Source: Paenibacillus sonchi (lineage in GTDB: Bacteria; Bacillota; Bacilli; Paenibacillales; Paenibacillaceae). From it: a stretch of DNA of 64,000 bases. Positions 37,508 to 45,949 of this stretch are shown here, piece after piece. Made by a program: the position numbers and the translations under genes. The stretch covers positions 496,001 through 560,000 of the forward strand of contig NZ_CP068595.1 in assembly GCF_016772475.1 (NCBI RefSeq), in the 5' to 3' direction. Every line of letters begins with the position of its first letter. The stretch's first letter is position 1. The notes beneath the pieces are model-generated. The model made no database searches, was not told the DNA's origin, and saw only the letters and a program-made list of their open reading frames with translations.

Positions 37508-37655
37508 CAGCCGGACTCCGTTCCGGATTACAGATACGCTATTTGCCTCAAAAATGTGTTTCATAGAGCATCGCGGACTGGAGAGACGTTATTCCGGCCA
37601 ACGCAGCAACAATCGGGTGTATTTTAGAATCGTTCAAATTGACGCTCGGTGCGCG

Positions 37656-37794
37656 TTCTATTGCACTTCATACAGTAGAAATTGCCGATTCGGCTTCAAA
37701 ATGGACTAAACGTATTTTTCTATTGCAGATAATACAATAGAAATGAAACAAGCCGGATTTTTAGCTCAAACAATTGCAGAAAATGCAATAGATT
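37656..37794. repeat. Three short inverted-repeat units in an empty gap
   Basis: TTCTATTG...CAATAGAA-type units at 37656-37682, 37718-37744 and (half unit, inverted) 37771-37794. The second has a perfect 8-bp stem. The gap 37507-37950 holds no convincing gene; these units are the only structure seen. Confidence 0.5.
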
Positions 37795-37951
37795 CGCCAA
37801 GCCGGGCAGCTACGAGGCTAAGCCGAGTGCATGTGCCCTTACATGCGCAACAGATGCACTAGAGAACTGTCGAAATTTGTTGCAAGTATGGAATTGCTTT
37901 CATTTTAGTATTATCAACAATTTTAAGCAATTGTATATTTTCCGTAAACTA

Positions 37952-37990
37952 AACCGGGTGCCGCCCCTTTATCAAGGACGGCACCCGGTT
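37952..37990 (-). terminator. Terminator at the end of the pst operon
   Basis: Perfect 12-bp stem AACCGGGTGCCG/CGGCACCCGGTT with an inner CCTT/AAGG pair, 28 bases after the pstA stop. The minus strand continues TTTAGTTTAC, a weak T tract. It resembles the hairpin at 42403-42442 at the other end of the operon. Confidence 0.75.
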
Positions 37991-38017
37991 CATAGAAAAA
38001 CAGATAACTTCAGCTGT

Positions 38018-38893
38018 TCAGCGTCCCCGGCGGCGTCCGAGCCACAGAGGGAAGCGGAACATGAAATTGATCAGCAGCACCACAAACACCAGCACAGCCG
38101 CAGACTTGTCGGCAATCTGCCGCGCATCCTCCACGATGGCCTCAGACTGCACATACCACAGATGCACTGCCAGCGTCTCGCCCGGCGAGAACAGATTGAA
38201 ATCCCACATCTCTCCCGAAGTGCTGAGGCCCGCCGTCAGAATAATAACAGCCGACTCGCCGAAGGCGCGTCCGGCCACGAGACAGACACCGGTCACAATC
38301 GCCGGCATCGCTACCGGCAGCACCACCTTGCGGATGACATGGAACTTGGTCATCCCGAGGGCATAGCCGGCCTCACGAATTTCTCCGGGAACGGCGCGCA
38401 CCGCTTCTTCCGTGACCCGGGCCAGCATCGGCAGGTTGAGCAGCGCCAGGCTGACTCCCCCGCCGAGAATGGTCAGTCCCACGTTGAAGTATTCGGCGAA
38501 GATGGCGAGGCCGAGCAGCCCGAATACAATAGAAGGAACCGAGGACAACGACTCTACGCAGATGCGCAGCGCGCCGGTAAAGCGGTTGTCCGGCGCATAT
38601 TCCGCCATATAAATCCCGGCTCCGATACCGATCGGAATCGAAATCAGCAGCGAGATGAACAGAATATAAAAGGAGTTGAACAGCACCGGGCCAATACCGC
38701 CTCCGGCATCGATTTCCTCCGGCTGCTTGATCAGGAAGTCCGGTCTCAGCGAAGGCAGGCCTTTGCTCAGAATGGTGAAGAGCAGCCAGAAAATCAGCAG
38801 CATGACCAGAGCGCCCAGAGTGTAGAAAGCGATGTTTGCGATTTTATTGTTCCGCTGGGAACGGGCCGTATGGCGGGTACGGGTGAAATTCAT
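38018..38893 (-). CDS. pstA: Phosphate ABC transporter permease PstA
   Basis: 291 aa, six hydrophobic segments, with the inner-membrane transporter loop EEAVRAVPGEIREAGYALGMTKFHVIRKVVLP (EAA loop; key residues GYALGMTK) and AGYALG pattern of PstA. LSSVPSIVFGLLGLAIF is the conserved Pst signature. With PstC it forms the membrane channel. Its ATG overlaps the pstC stop by 4 bases. No pstB follows; the operon ends in a hairpin. Confidence 0.95.
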   Translation of the reverse strand: MNFTRTRHTARSQRNNKIANIAFYTLGALVMLLIFWLLFTILSKGLPSLRPDFLIKQPEEIDAGGGIGPVLFNSFYILFISLLISIPIGIGAGIYMAEYAPDNRFTGALRICVESLSSVPSIVFGLLGLAIFAEYFNVGLTILGGGVSLALLNLPMLARVTEEAVRAVPGEIREAGYALGMTKFHVIRKVVLPVAMPAIVTGVCLVAGRAFGESAVIILTAGLSTSGEMWDFNLFSPGETLAVHLWYVQSEAIVEDARQIADKSAAVLVFVVLLINFMFRFPLWLGRRRGR

Positions 38894-39840
38894 GCCGCAT
38901 CCCTCCTTTTCCGGCCTAATATGCGGATGATGAGGATCAGCACAAACGAGATTAACAGCAGCAGAAAGGCCATCATGTGCAGCGCATAGTTCCAGGTGGA
39001 GTCAAATTCCACATTGGAGATTTGCATCACAATGTTGCTGGTCAGCACCGAAGATGGTGTGAACAGTGACTTGGCCAGCTGCGGCGTGTTACCGATGACC
39101 ATGACCACGGCCATCGTCTCGCCGACCGCACGGGTCATGCCCAGAATAACTGCAGAGATAATGCCTCTGCTGGCCGCAGGCAGAACAACACGCATAATAA
39201 CCTGCAGGCGGGTGGAGCCGAGGGCATAGGCTGCATCGCGGTATTTGCGCGGAACGGCAACGATGGCATCATCGCTGATCCGGCAAATGGTCGGGAGCAC
39301 CATCAAGGCAAGCACAAGCGCAGCAGCAAGCAGGCCATCCCCGAGCCCCTCACCGCTGACTCTGCGCAGAAAAGGCAATAACACAGTCAGCCCCAGATAG
39401 CCGTATACAATGGAAGGAATGCCGACCAGCAAATCAAGCACCGGCCGGATAAAGCTAGTGAGCCATTTCGGAGCGATCTCCGCACAGAGCACAGCCATCC
39501 CCACTGAGACAGGCACCGCGATGAGCAGCGTCAGGGCTGTCAGCGATAATGTATTTACAATAAAGGCAGCGGCGCCAAAGGCTTCCTCTTCCGGGCTCCA
39601 GTTGAACGAGAAGAAGAAATCCAGCGGCGAGATGTTGTCGAATAGAAGCAGCGCCGTTTTGCCGATGAATACAATGACAAGTCCAAGCACCAGACAAAGT
39701 GCAAGGATGCTGAACAGAAAATAATAACGAAACATAGTGTTGCTGAACAAGTGCCTGTTGTGGCGTTTGGCGCTTATGCCGCCTTCTGCAAGGCTGCCCT
39801 TCTGTGCCCTCGATGCCAGGTTCTGGACCGGTGCCCCCAT
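38890..39840 (-). CDS. pstC: Phosphate ABC transporter permease PstC
   Basis: 316 aa from the ATG at 39840, which has a perfect AGGAGGGA upstream; the frame opens 63 bases earlier without a site. Six membrane segments; PVSVGMAVLCAEIAPKW, LLVGIPSIVYGYLGL and the EAA loop VPRKYRDAAYALGSTRLQVIMRVVLPAA are typical of PstC. It lies between pstS and pstA. Confidence 0.95.
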   Translation of the reverse strand: MGAPVQNLASRAQKGSLAEGGISAKRHNRHLFSNTMFRYYFLFSILALCLVLGLVIVFIGKTALLLFDNISPLDFFFSFNWSPEEEAFGAAAFIVNTLSLTALTLLIAVPVSVGMAVLCAEIAPKWLTSFIRPVLDLLVGIPSIVYGYLGLTVLLPFLRRVSGEGLGDGLLAAALVLALMVLPTICRISDDAIVAVPRKYRDAAYALGSTRLQVIMRVVLPAASRGIISAVILGMTRAVGETMAVVMVIGNTPQLAKSLFTPSSVLTSNIVMQISNVEFDSTWNYALHMMAFLLLLISFVLILIIRILGRKRRDAA

Positions 39841-39933
39841 ACTTTCCCTCCTGTAAGCGGCCACCCCCGCATGATATCGGAGCTGGCCGCTGTTACCGTT
39901 CAATATATGTTTATGATTCCCAGAGACTTACAC

Positions 39934-40797
39934 TTAGCCCTTCATTGCAGCAATCGGAATGAATTTAAGCTTCTTCAAAGAACCATTCTGGAACTTTTTG
40001 CTCTGCACATAATCAATGAATTCCTTGGTTGCGCCGGTAGGCTGGCCTTTAGTCATGTAGTAGCCGTAAGCCCAAATCTTGTACGAACCATTAATGACAT
40101 TATCCGTAGTTGCTGCCACACCGTTGAATTTCACAGCCTTGATGTCGCTGCCGCTTACATAGACAAGGTCAATGTAGCCGATGGCGTTAGGGGTTGTAGC
40201 AACGGCTGTTTTCATGTCACCGCTTGAGCCGGTTTCCTTGTAATTCTTCTCTTTCTTCACGATATCTCCGCCAGCCAGAGCCTTGGCCTGGTAGTTGACA
40301 CGGGTACCGGAACCGAAGGCGCGGGTAACCACTACAATGCTGGCATCCGATCCGCCGACTTCTTTCCAGTTGGTGATTTTACCGGAATAAATACCTTGCA
40401 GCTGTTCTGTGGACAGGTTGTCTACACCTACATTTTTGTTGACGATGGTGGCAAAAGGAATAACGGCTACCTTGTTGGCCACTTGTCCGTCAAAAGCTTT
40501 GAAGCCGGGAACGTCGATGCTGGCATCCCAGTCGCATGCGCCGATGTCGGCAATGCCCTTCTTCACAGCCTGCGGTCCGGTTACAGAGCCTTTACCGGAA
40601 GCGGCGATTTTGACTTTCGGGTGCAGCTTCTGGAATTCCTTGGCGGCCTGCAGGGTCAGCGGAAGCAGTGCAGTTGATCCGTTGACGGTAATTTTACCTT
40701 TTAGAGAGTCAGCTGCGGCCGCGATTCCGGCAAAAGATGCAGTTACTGCGATGACAGCGGTCAATGCTGTGACTGTTAATTTTTTGAAAACCTTCAT
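39934..40797 (-). CDS. pstS: Phosphate-binding protein PstS
   Basis: 287 aa periplasmic-binding-type protein. Phosphate-binding motifs are visible: TVNGSTALLPL, ASGKGSVTGPQAVKKG, IGACDWDA, RAFGSGTRVNY and SSGDMKTAVA. The signal peptide (KKLTVTALTAVIAVTASFAGIAAAA) has no Cys near the cleavage point, so no lipobox is seen. Gram-positive PstS proteins are normally lipoproteins; without an anchor this one would be released or held by another partner. It follows the propeller protein by 51 bases. Confidence 0.93.
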   Translation of the reverse strand: MKVFKKLTVTALTAVIAVTASFAGIAAAADSLKGKITVNGSTALLPLTLQAAKEFQKLHPKVKIAASGKGSVTGPQAVKKGIADIGACDWDASIDVPGFKAFDGQVANKVAVIPFATIVNKNVGVDNLSTEQLQGIYSGKITNWKEVGGSDASIVVVTRAFGSGTRVNYQAKALAGGDIVKKEKNYKETGSSGDMKTAVATTPNAIGYIDLVYVSGSDIKAVKFNGVAATTDNVINGSYKIWAYGYYMTKGQPTGATKEFIDYVQSKKFQNGSLKKLKFIPIAAMKG

Positions 40798-40848
40798 GAA
40801 TAATTTCTCCTCTCGGCGATTGCGCCGTTATATTGTGTAGGTTATGCC

Positions 40849-42276
40849 TTAGTCGGTTGATCTGGAGAGCTGGAGAGCTTTGCCGCTCTGAATTGCAAGC
40901 ACCTTGCCGTCGCTGATAACAGCGAGCTTGCTGCCGTCTTTCGATACCGCTACTTCCGAAACATCTTCGGTGGAGTGGAACAGCACAGTTTTGCCGCCGC
41001 TGCCGTCGATGGAATAGACAGATGTGCTTCCGTCAGCCGCGATACCGGAAACGATCAAGCCTGAAGCTACACCAGCAACCCAAGTTGGTTCAACGTCAAG
41101 GGCGATGCTGCTGATGGTGCCGTCCGTCCCAATGGATTTTAGCGTATTGGCTGCATTGCCGTCCGGATCAGCACTCAGGTATACCACGCTGCCATTCGCC
41201 AGAATTTCCGGATACAGCTTGTTGTCCAGGGCTGTGGTCAGGGCTGCAGGCTTCGCATCTTTGGCGGCAAGGTCCAGCTTATAGATTTGCTCCCCAGCTT
41301 TGCTGAAGTCTACGGTAAGTGAATCTTCGGTGCTGTCGGCATCATTTTTAGCCACGCCTGTTACGTTCACAATGTACACAACACTTTTGGCATCGGAAGA
41401 CAGACGCAGCTCTGATTTGTTCTCTACCTTGTCTTCAAGCACAGCTTTGACGACTCCGGTCTCCACGGAGATTTGAGCAATCTTCTCCTGCTTGTCCCCC
41501 TGGATGAAGTAGATTGTCTTGCCGTCCGCCGACCAGACCAGATCTGTTTTCACACTGGTGTCGGTCCCGAGGGAAGAGATGGCTCCACTGGCGAGATTGA
41601 TCAGCTTGAGCTGGCCTGTCTCATCGGTGAACGCGCCCCATTTCTGATCGGCAGAAACCGCGAAATCCGATGCGCTGTTATTGGAAGAGAAAATTTCATA
41701 ATCGCCAGGGTAAGCGTTGAATTTGAAAAGCTGGGCGGTTTCGGAATCGCTTTTGTTCGCAATGATGCTTCCGTCTGCATTCCAATGAAGGGTATCGAAC
41801 TGGCCTTCCGGACGGGCAAAACTCAGGATCGTGTGGTCTTCAGCCTGGAGTTCTCCGCCAAGGGCGGTAACCAGCTTAGTCAGCTCTACGTAGGCCTTGC
41901 CGTTATAAATTACAGGAGCAACGGTGAACTGCTGAGCCGCACCATCCACTTGATAACCTTTTGCACCTGTCTTAATGAGTACATTATGTAATCCTTTGCT
42001 GTCGTTCAGTTCAAAACCGCTGCTGCTAATGATCAGCTTGGCTCCAAGCTCACCGGCCACTTGATTTAGCGAATACAGCTTGTACCCGCCGCTGTTAATG
42101 GTACTGAGTGCAACCGGCGTTCCGTTCACAGACCAGGTCATGCTGCTTTCCTTGACTGCTGCGGAATTTACGGCGGCGGCATTAGCGCTGCTGCTTGTTG
42201 CCGCAATACTTCCCGCTCCTCCTGCAACGAGAATTGCTGAAGCCAAAGCCGCGCTGAACCATTTACTATTTCTCAA
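40849..42276 (-). CDS. Secreted stalk plus beta-propeller (TolB/WD40-like) protein
   Basis: 475 aa from a TTG at 42276 (AAGGGTGAG upstream). Signal peptide to about residue 35, a stalk-type domain (KLYSLNQVAGELGAKLIISSSG and VIYNGKAYVELTKLVTALGG), and then repeated blades with the pattern SADGKTIYFIQGD, SSDAKSVVYIVN, SKDGSKLAVISDG. No catalytic motif is seen. It is the first gene of the pst unit, 51 bases before pstS; a TTGACA box lies at 42330-42335 on this strand. A surface role tied to phosphate uptake is inferred from position only. Confidence 0.75.
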   Translation of the reverse strand: MRNSKWFSAALASAILVAGGAGSIAATSSSANAAAVNSAAVKESSMTWSVNGTPVALSTINSGGYKLYSLNQVAGELGAKLIISSSGFELNDSKGLHNVLIKTGAKGYQVDGAAQQFTVAPVIYNGKAYVELTKLVTALGGELQAEDHTILSFARPEGQFDTLHWNADGSIIANKSDSETAQLFKFNAYPGDYEIFSSNNSASDFAVSADQKWGAFTDETGQLKLINLASGAISSLGTDTSVKTDLVWSADGKTIYFIQGDKQEKIAQISVETGVVKAVLEDKVENKSELRLSSDAKSVVYIVNVTGVAKNDADSTEDSLTVDFSKAGEQIYKLDLAAKDAKPAALTTALDNKLYPEILANGSVVYLSADPDGNAANTLKSIGTDGTISSIALDVEPTWVAGVASGLIVSGIAADGSTSVYSIDGSGGKTVLFHSTEDVSEVAVSKDGSKLAVISDGKVLAIQSGKALQLSRSTD

Positions 42277-42402
42277 TTAGACTCACCCTTTTCCTATAGG
42301 TAACTGCTAATGCTATTTTCATCTACGAGTGTCAATTCTGTTCGAGAGGAATGTTATGGAAATATTAACTGATGATGAATGGCGTACAGCCTGCATCAAG
42401 TG

Positions 42403-42442
42403 GAAACGGCTACGCCGTCCTTATAAGGACGGTACCCGTTTC
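42403..42442. repeat. Palindromic hairpin element
   Basis: Perfect 18-bp palindrome CCGTCCTTATAAGGACGG inside an outer GAAACGG/CCGTTTC pair. The core CCGTCCTT is shared with the pst terminator at 37952-37990. It lies between the lipoprotein gene and the pst unit. Confidence 0.6.
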
Positions 42443-42496
42443 AGCGAGAAATAGAAGGATAATTTATAGCGCGAAGCATATAAATTCTTATATTTC

Positions 42497-42532
42497 AAAA
42501 AAGACCGCCCCTGAAATATCAGAGTCGGCCTC
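42497..42532 (-). terminator. Terminator of the lipoprotein gene
   Basis: Imperfect stem (GGCCGACTCTGA against TCAGGGGCGGTC on the minus strand) followed by six T, 55 bases beyond the stop codon. Confidence 0.75.
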
Positions 42533-42587
42533 CAAGTAATTGTAGATGAAAAGAGGGCTAGAAATGCGGAAAATACCGGGCGGAATG

Positions 42588-43031
42588 TTAATTCTCAATC
42601 CATGTAACGATATTTTCGGCACTGCCTGGATTCGAATCCGAACGGGTGCCAATAATAGAATAGGAGTAGGCGTTTGGAACTTTGCCGTTAATAATCATGT
42701 TGTTCCTGTCGACAATCTGCGTCCCGCGTTTCAGAGCCTTGTCGTTTACATACTTCTGATAGGTGCTCCCGAGTTCATCCATGCTCTCCTGCGTTTCATA
42801 GATCAGCATGGAGGATTTCTTTCCGTCCACCGCCTTACCTTCCGTTAACGTAATCCCCGCACCGGCTGGAATCGGCAAATCCCCGGGAAGATATTGCGGC
42901 TTGTCCACATTCTCTTCTGCCAAAGTGCGGAAATGACCACCGTCTGCTTCACCTCCGGGATTGCCGCATGCACTAAGCCCCACGGCTGCCGCAAGCACCA
43001 GCAGGGGAAGCGCAACCTTCTTGTCGGCCAT
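42588..43031 (-). CDS. Putative lipoprotein (147 aa)
   Basis: A basic start (MADKKVALP), a hydrophobic stretch and LSAC at residues about 19-22 make a lipobox, so it should be lipid-anchored on the outside. The mature part (GNPGGEADGGHFRTL..., YLPGDLPIPAGAGITLTEG, SMDELGSTYQKYV) has no domain that I recognise. The ATG has GAGGAGG upstream. It is transcribed alone and away from the ABC operon at 43245, with which it shares an upstream region. Confidence 0.75.
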   Translation of the reverse strand: MADKKVALPLLVLAAAVGLSACGNPGGEADGGHFRTLAEENVDKPQYLPGDLPIPAGAGITLTEGKAVDGKKSSMLIYETQESMDELGSTYQKYVNDKALKRGTQIVDRNNMIINGKVPNAYSYSIIGTRSDSNPGSAENIVTWIEN

Positions 43032-43170
43032 CTTTCTAACTCCTCCTCCATGGTCTGTTTACATCATAACACTTGCTTATACCCATAATTACCCTGTACT
43101 TCCACGGATTAAAACCTAATTTGCTAAAATTTTAAAAAAATTTACTTAGCCGTCATTACCGAAAAAGCGG

Positions 43171-43220
43171 TTTACATCTGCAAGGAATTGATTTAATATA
43201 ATGAGTGAGTACTCACTCAT
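43171..43220 (+). promoter_or_regulatory. Promoter with palindromic TetR-type operator
   Basis: TTTACA (43171-43176) and TAATAT (43194-43199, 17-base spacing; TATAAT at 43197 overlaps it) are followed at once by a perfect 20-bp palindrome with half site ATGAGTGAGT (43201-43220). The palindrome covers the likely transcription start of the ABC-TetR operon, the classic place for a TetR repressor. Confidence 0.75.
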
Positions 43221-43244
43221 AATTATGGAATCGAGGAGATTGAC

Positions 43245-43976
43245 ATGAATCAGGGACATCCTGTGATTGCTGTAACCCATGTCCGCCGCGCATTTGGCAC
43301 TAAGGAGGTGCTGAAGGATATTTCGCTCCAGGTGGAGCAGGCAGAGACTTTCGGCATTCTTGGCCCTTCCGGCTCGGGAAAAACTACACTTGTAAAGCTG
43401 CTGACCGGGATTGATGAAGTGACCTCAGGCCAGGTGGAGGTGCTGGGCGTTCGAATGCCCAAGCTCTCCTTGCTGCAGCAAATCGGCTATATGGCACAGT
43501 CGGATGCGCTATACAGCGAGCTTAGCGCCAAAGAAAATCTGGAGTTCTTCGCGTCCCTGTATGGACTTAGAGGCGGAAACCGCACCCGCCGGATTGCAGA
43601 TGTGATGGAGGTGGTTAACCTGCAGGAGCATCTGCGCAAGCGTGTGGACCAATATTCCGGAGGAATGAAGCGGCGGCTGTCGCTGGCCATCGCGCTCTTG
43701 CATGAACCTCCGCTGCTCATTCTTGACGAACCCACCGTTGGCATCGATCCGGTGCTGCGCAAGTCGATCTGGAAAGAGCTGCGGACACTAAACGGCAAAG
43801 GAACCACCATCGTCGTGACGACCCATGTGATGGATGAAGCGGAGAAATGCGACCGTCTGGCCATGATCCGGGACGGACAGCTGCTGGCCGTCGACACCCC
43901 GGCAGATCTGCTTCAGAACACCGGTGCAGCTTCGATGGAGGAGGCTTTTCTATATTATGGAGGTGTCCGGCGATGA
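43245..43976 (+). CDS. ABC transporter ATP-binding protein
   Basis: 243 aa. Walker A GPSGSGKTTLVKLL, Q loop GYMAQSDALYSEL, signature YSGGMKRRLSLAIALL, Walker B LLILDEPTVGID and the switch His in VTTHVMDEAEKC are all intact. It belongs to the DrrA/ABC-2 exporter class and powers the permease that overlaps its stop codon (ATGA). The ATG at 43245 has GAGGAG upstream. The substrate is not known; the adjoining TetR regulator suggests a drug or other toxic compound. Confidence 0.93.
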   Translation: MNQGHPVIAVTHVRRAFGTKEVLKDISLQVEQAETFGILGPSGSGKTTLVKLLTGIDEVTSGQVEVLGVRMPKLSLLQQIGYMAQSDALYSELSAKENLEFFASLYGLRGGNRTRRIADVMEVVNLQEHLRKRVDQYSGGMKRRLSLAIALLHEPPLLILDEPTVGIDPVLRKSIWKELRTLNGKGTTIVVTTHVMDEAEKCDRLAMIRDGQLLAVDTPADLLQNTGAASMEEAFLYYGGVRR

Positions 43977-45007
43977 GAGTCCGCGCGATTACCCTACGAA
44001 TCCTACAGCAATTCATTCATGATAAAAGAACGATGGCGCTGATGTTCATTGCCCCGCTTCTCGTACTCAGCCTAATGAGTCTGGTGTTCAATGGAGATGC
44101 CTATGAGCCGAAGATCGGCGTCTCCGGCGGAGCCGTCCCCTTCACCCGTGCGCTTGAAGCGCAGAACGCCACTGTTATAGCTTACGAGTCAGCGGACGAG
44201 GGCAAAGCAGCCCTTCAAGAGAGTGAGCTGGATGCGCTGATTACACTGAACGGAACGGCTCCCGTAGTGATGCTTGAGGGCAGCAACCCGACCGCAAACC
44301 GCGCAGTGATGCTGGCCTTGACCGCTGCAACCCGGAGCTTGCAATCCGCTGGCGGAGAAGGTCAGATCCAGCCGAAGATCAGCTATCTGTACGGCGCAGA
44401 GGATATGAAGACTATTGACCGCTTCGGGCCGATTATGATCGGGGTGTTTGTCTTTTTCTTTGTTTTCCTGATCGCCGGTGTTTCCTTCCTGCGGGAGCGG
44501 ACCACCGGGACCCTGGAGCGCCTGCTCTCCACCCCGCTGAAGCGCTGGGAAATTGTGCTCGGCTATGTCTGCGGCTTCGGGATATTCACCGTGTTCCAGG
44601 CGCTGCTGATTTCCTGGTTCTCCATCCAGGTGCTCGGCATTATGATGGCCGGAAGCTTCGGGTATGTGCTGCTGATGACCCTGCTGCTCTCCATGTCGGC
44701 GCTGACGCTGGGCACGCTGCTCTCGGCATATGCCGCCAATGAGCTGCAGATGATCCAGTTCATTCCGCTGGTTATCGTGCCCCAGATCTTTTTGAGCGGG
44801 CTGTTCCCGCTGGATACCCTTCCTTTGTGGCTGCAGCGTGTCGGTCTGGCAACACCGATTTACTATGGCTCCGAAGCGCTGATGAATATTATGATCCGCG
44901 GCAAAGGCTGGAGCGCCATCGCGCTGGATGTCTATGCGCTGATTGGCTTCTCCCTGCTGTTCATGTTGCTGAATGTGCTGGCCTTGCGCAAGCACCGTAA
45001 AATGTAA
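43973..45007 (+). CDS. ABC-2 type transporter permease
   Basis: 344 aa from the ATG at 43973 that overlaps the ATPase stop. One N-terminal helix (MALMFIAPLLVLSLMSLVF), an extracellular domain of about 150 residues, and five C-terminal helices containing RERTTGTLERLLSTPLKRWEIVLGY, the ABC-2 signature. It forms an efflux pump with the ATPase. A 57-base gap leads to the tetR gene in the same direction. Confidence 0.9.
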   Translation: MRVRAITLRILQQFIHDKRTMALMFIAPLLVLSLMSLVFNGDAYEPKIGVSGGAVPFTRALEAQNATVIAYESADEGKAALQESELDALITLNGTAPVVMLEGSNPTANRAVMLALTAATRSLQSAGGEGQIQPKISYLYGAEDMKTIDRFGPIMIGVFVFFFVFLIAGVSFLRERTTGTLERLLSTPLKRWEIVLGYVCGFGIFTVFQALLISWFSIQVLGIMMAGSFGYVLLMTLLLSMSALTLGTLLSAYAANELQMIQFIPLVIVPQIFLSGLFPLDTLPLWLQRVGLATPIYYGSEALMNIMIRGKGWSAIALDVYALIGFSLLFMLLNVLALRKHRKM

Positions 45008-45064
45008 ACATCAGGCTCCCTATGGTAAACTACAAGGAAGGAAAAGATTTGGGAGGACAAGTAG

Positions 45065-45760
45065 ATGGAGAAGAAGAAAGCGGATGAACAGCAGGGGCAA
45101 GAGGAGTGGATTTCGGAACTGCTGGCCATCAGCGAAGAAGAAAAAATGACGCCCAAACAGCTGGCCATTCTCCAGGCGGGAATTGAGGTTTTTTCCGAAA
45201 AGGGGTACGCTGCTGCCGCCACCAGTGAAATTGCCCAGAGGGCGGGAGTGGCAGAAGGTACGATATTCCGCTACTACAAGACCAAAAAGGATCTGCTGCT
45301 GTCGATCGTCAGCCCGGCGATGACCAAGATGATTGCGCCTTTCGTGCTGCGCAATTTTGACGGGGTGCTGGATGTTCCTTTTGACAGCTATGAAGCGTTC
45401 ATGCGGGCCTTTATGGTTAACCGTCTGGAATTCGCCCGGAAGAACTTCAAAATTCTGAGGATTTTCGTGCAGGAAATCCCCTTCCAGCCAGCGCTCCGGG
45501 AACAATTCATTGAAAATGTTATTGGCAAGGTGCTGGAGCGGGTAACTGCGATCACTGAACATTTCAAAGCAAAGGGCGAGGTTATCGATGCGCCCACGCC
45601 TTCGATTATACGCTTCACCATCTCCTCTATAATCGGGTATCTGCTGGCGCGGCTGCTGCTGCTGCCGGATAAGGACTGGGATGATGCAGCGGAAATCAAC
45701 CTGACTCTAGACTTTATGCTGCATGGAATTGCAGGTCCGGCACTGCGGCGGGAGGAATAA
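45065..45760 (+). CDS. TetR family transcriptional regulator
   Basis: 231 aa. The helix-turn-helix near the N-terminus is clear: AILQAGIEVFSEKGYAAAATSEIAQRAGVAEGTIFRYYKTKKDLL (key residues TSEIAQRAGVAEGTIFRYY). The first 30 residues are an acidic Lys/Glu-rich extension. The C-terminal ligand domain is of no known specificity. It is the third gene of the operon and probably binds the palindrome at 43201-43220, so it would control its own synthesis. ATG preceded by GGGAGGA. Confidence 0.92.
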   Translation: MEKKKADEQQGQEEWISELLAISEEEKMTPKQLAILQAGIEVFSEKGYAAAATSEIAQRAGVAEGTIFRYYKTKKDLLLSIVSPAMTKMIAPFVLRNFDGVLDVPFDSYEAFMRAFMVNRLEFARKNFKILRIFVQEIPFQPALREQFIENVIGKVLERVTAITEHFKAKGEVIDAPTPSIIRFTISSIIGYLLARLLLLPDKDWDDAAEINLTLDFMLHGIAGPALRREE

Positions 45761-45764
45761 AGGG

Positions 45765-45819
45765 AGCAGCGGGAGTTTTGCATTTACCTAAGGGAGAATG
45801 TGAGGCTGCCGCTGCTTTT
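45765..45819 (+). terminator. Probable terminator of the ABC-TetR operon
   Basis: Stem AGCAGCGG/CCGCTGCT with a large loop, followed by TTTTA. It begins 5 bases after the tetR stop. The wide loop lowers the confidence. Confidence 0.5.
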
Positions 45820-45892
45820 ATATATGGAAGGAATAAGTATCGTACCTGCTCAGAAAATTCTGTAAAAAACCCGGTCCTATCAAAATTCCGTA

Positions 45893-45901
45893 TGTTATAA
45901 T
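45893..45901 (+). promoter_or_regulatory. Extended -10 promoter of the SLH/FN3 gene
   Basis: TGTTATAAT, a perfect TATAAT with an upstream TG, 49 bases before the start codon. No good -35 box is visible, as is usual with extended -10 elements. Confidence 0.5.
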
Positions 45902-45949
45902 GATAAAAATCATAGCGGATTTCAATAATATACATACGGAGGGTTTTTA

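Noticed and set aside
37877..38989. Plus-strand ORF of 370 codons across pstA
   Set aside because: It is the antisense of a clear PstA permease and is rich in His, Gln and Arg without structure.
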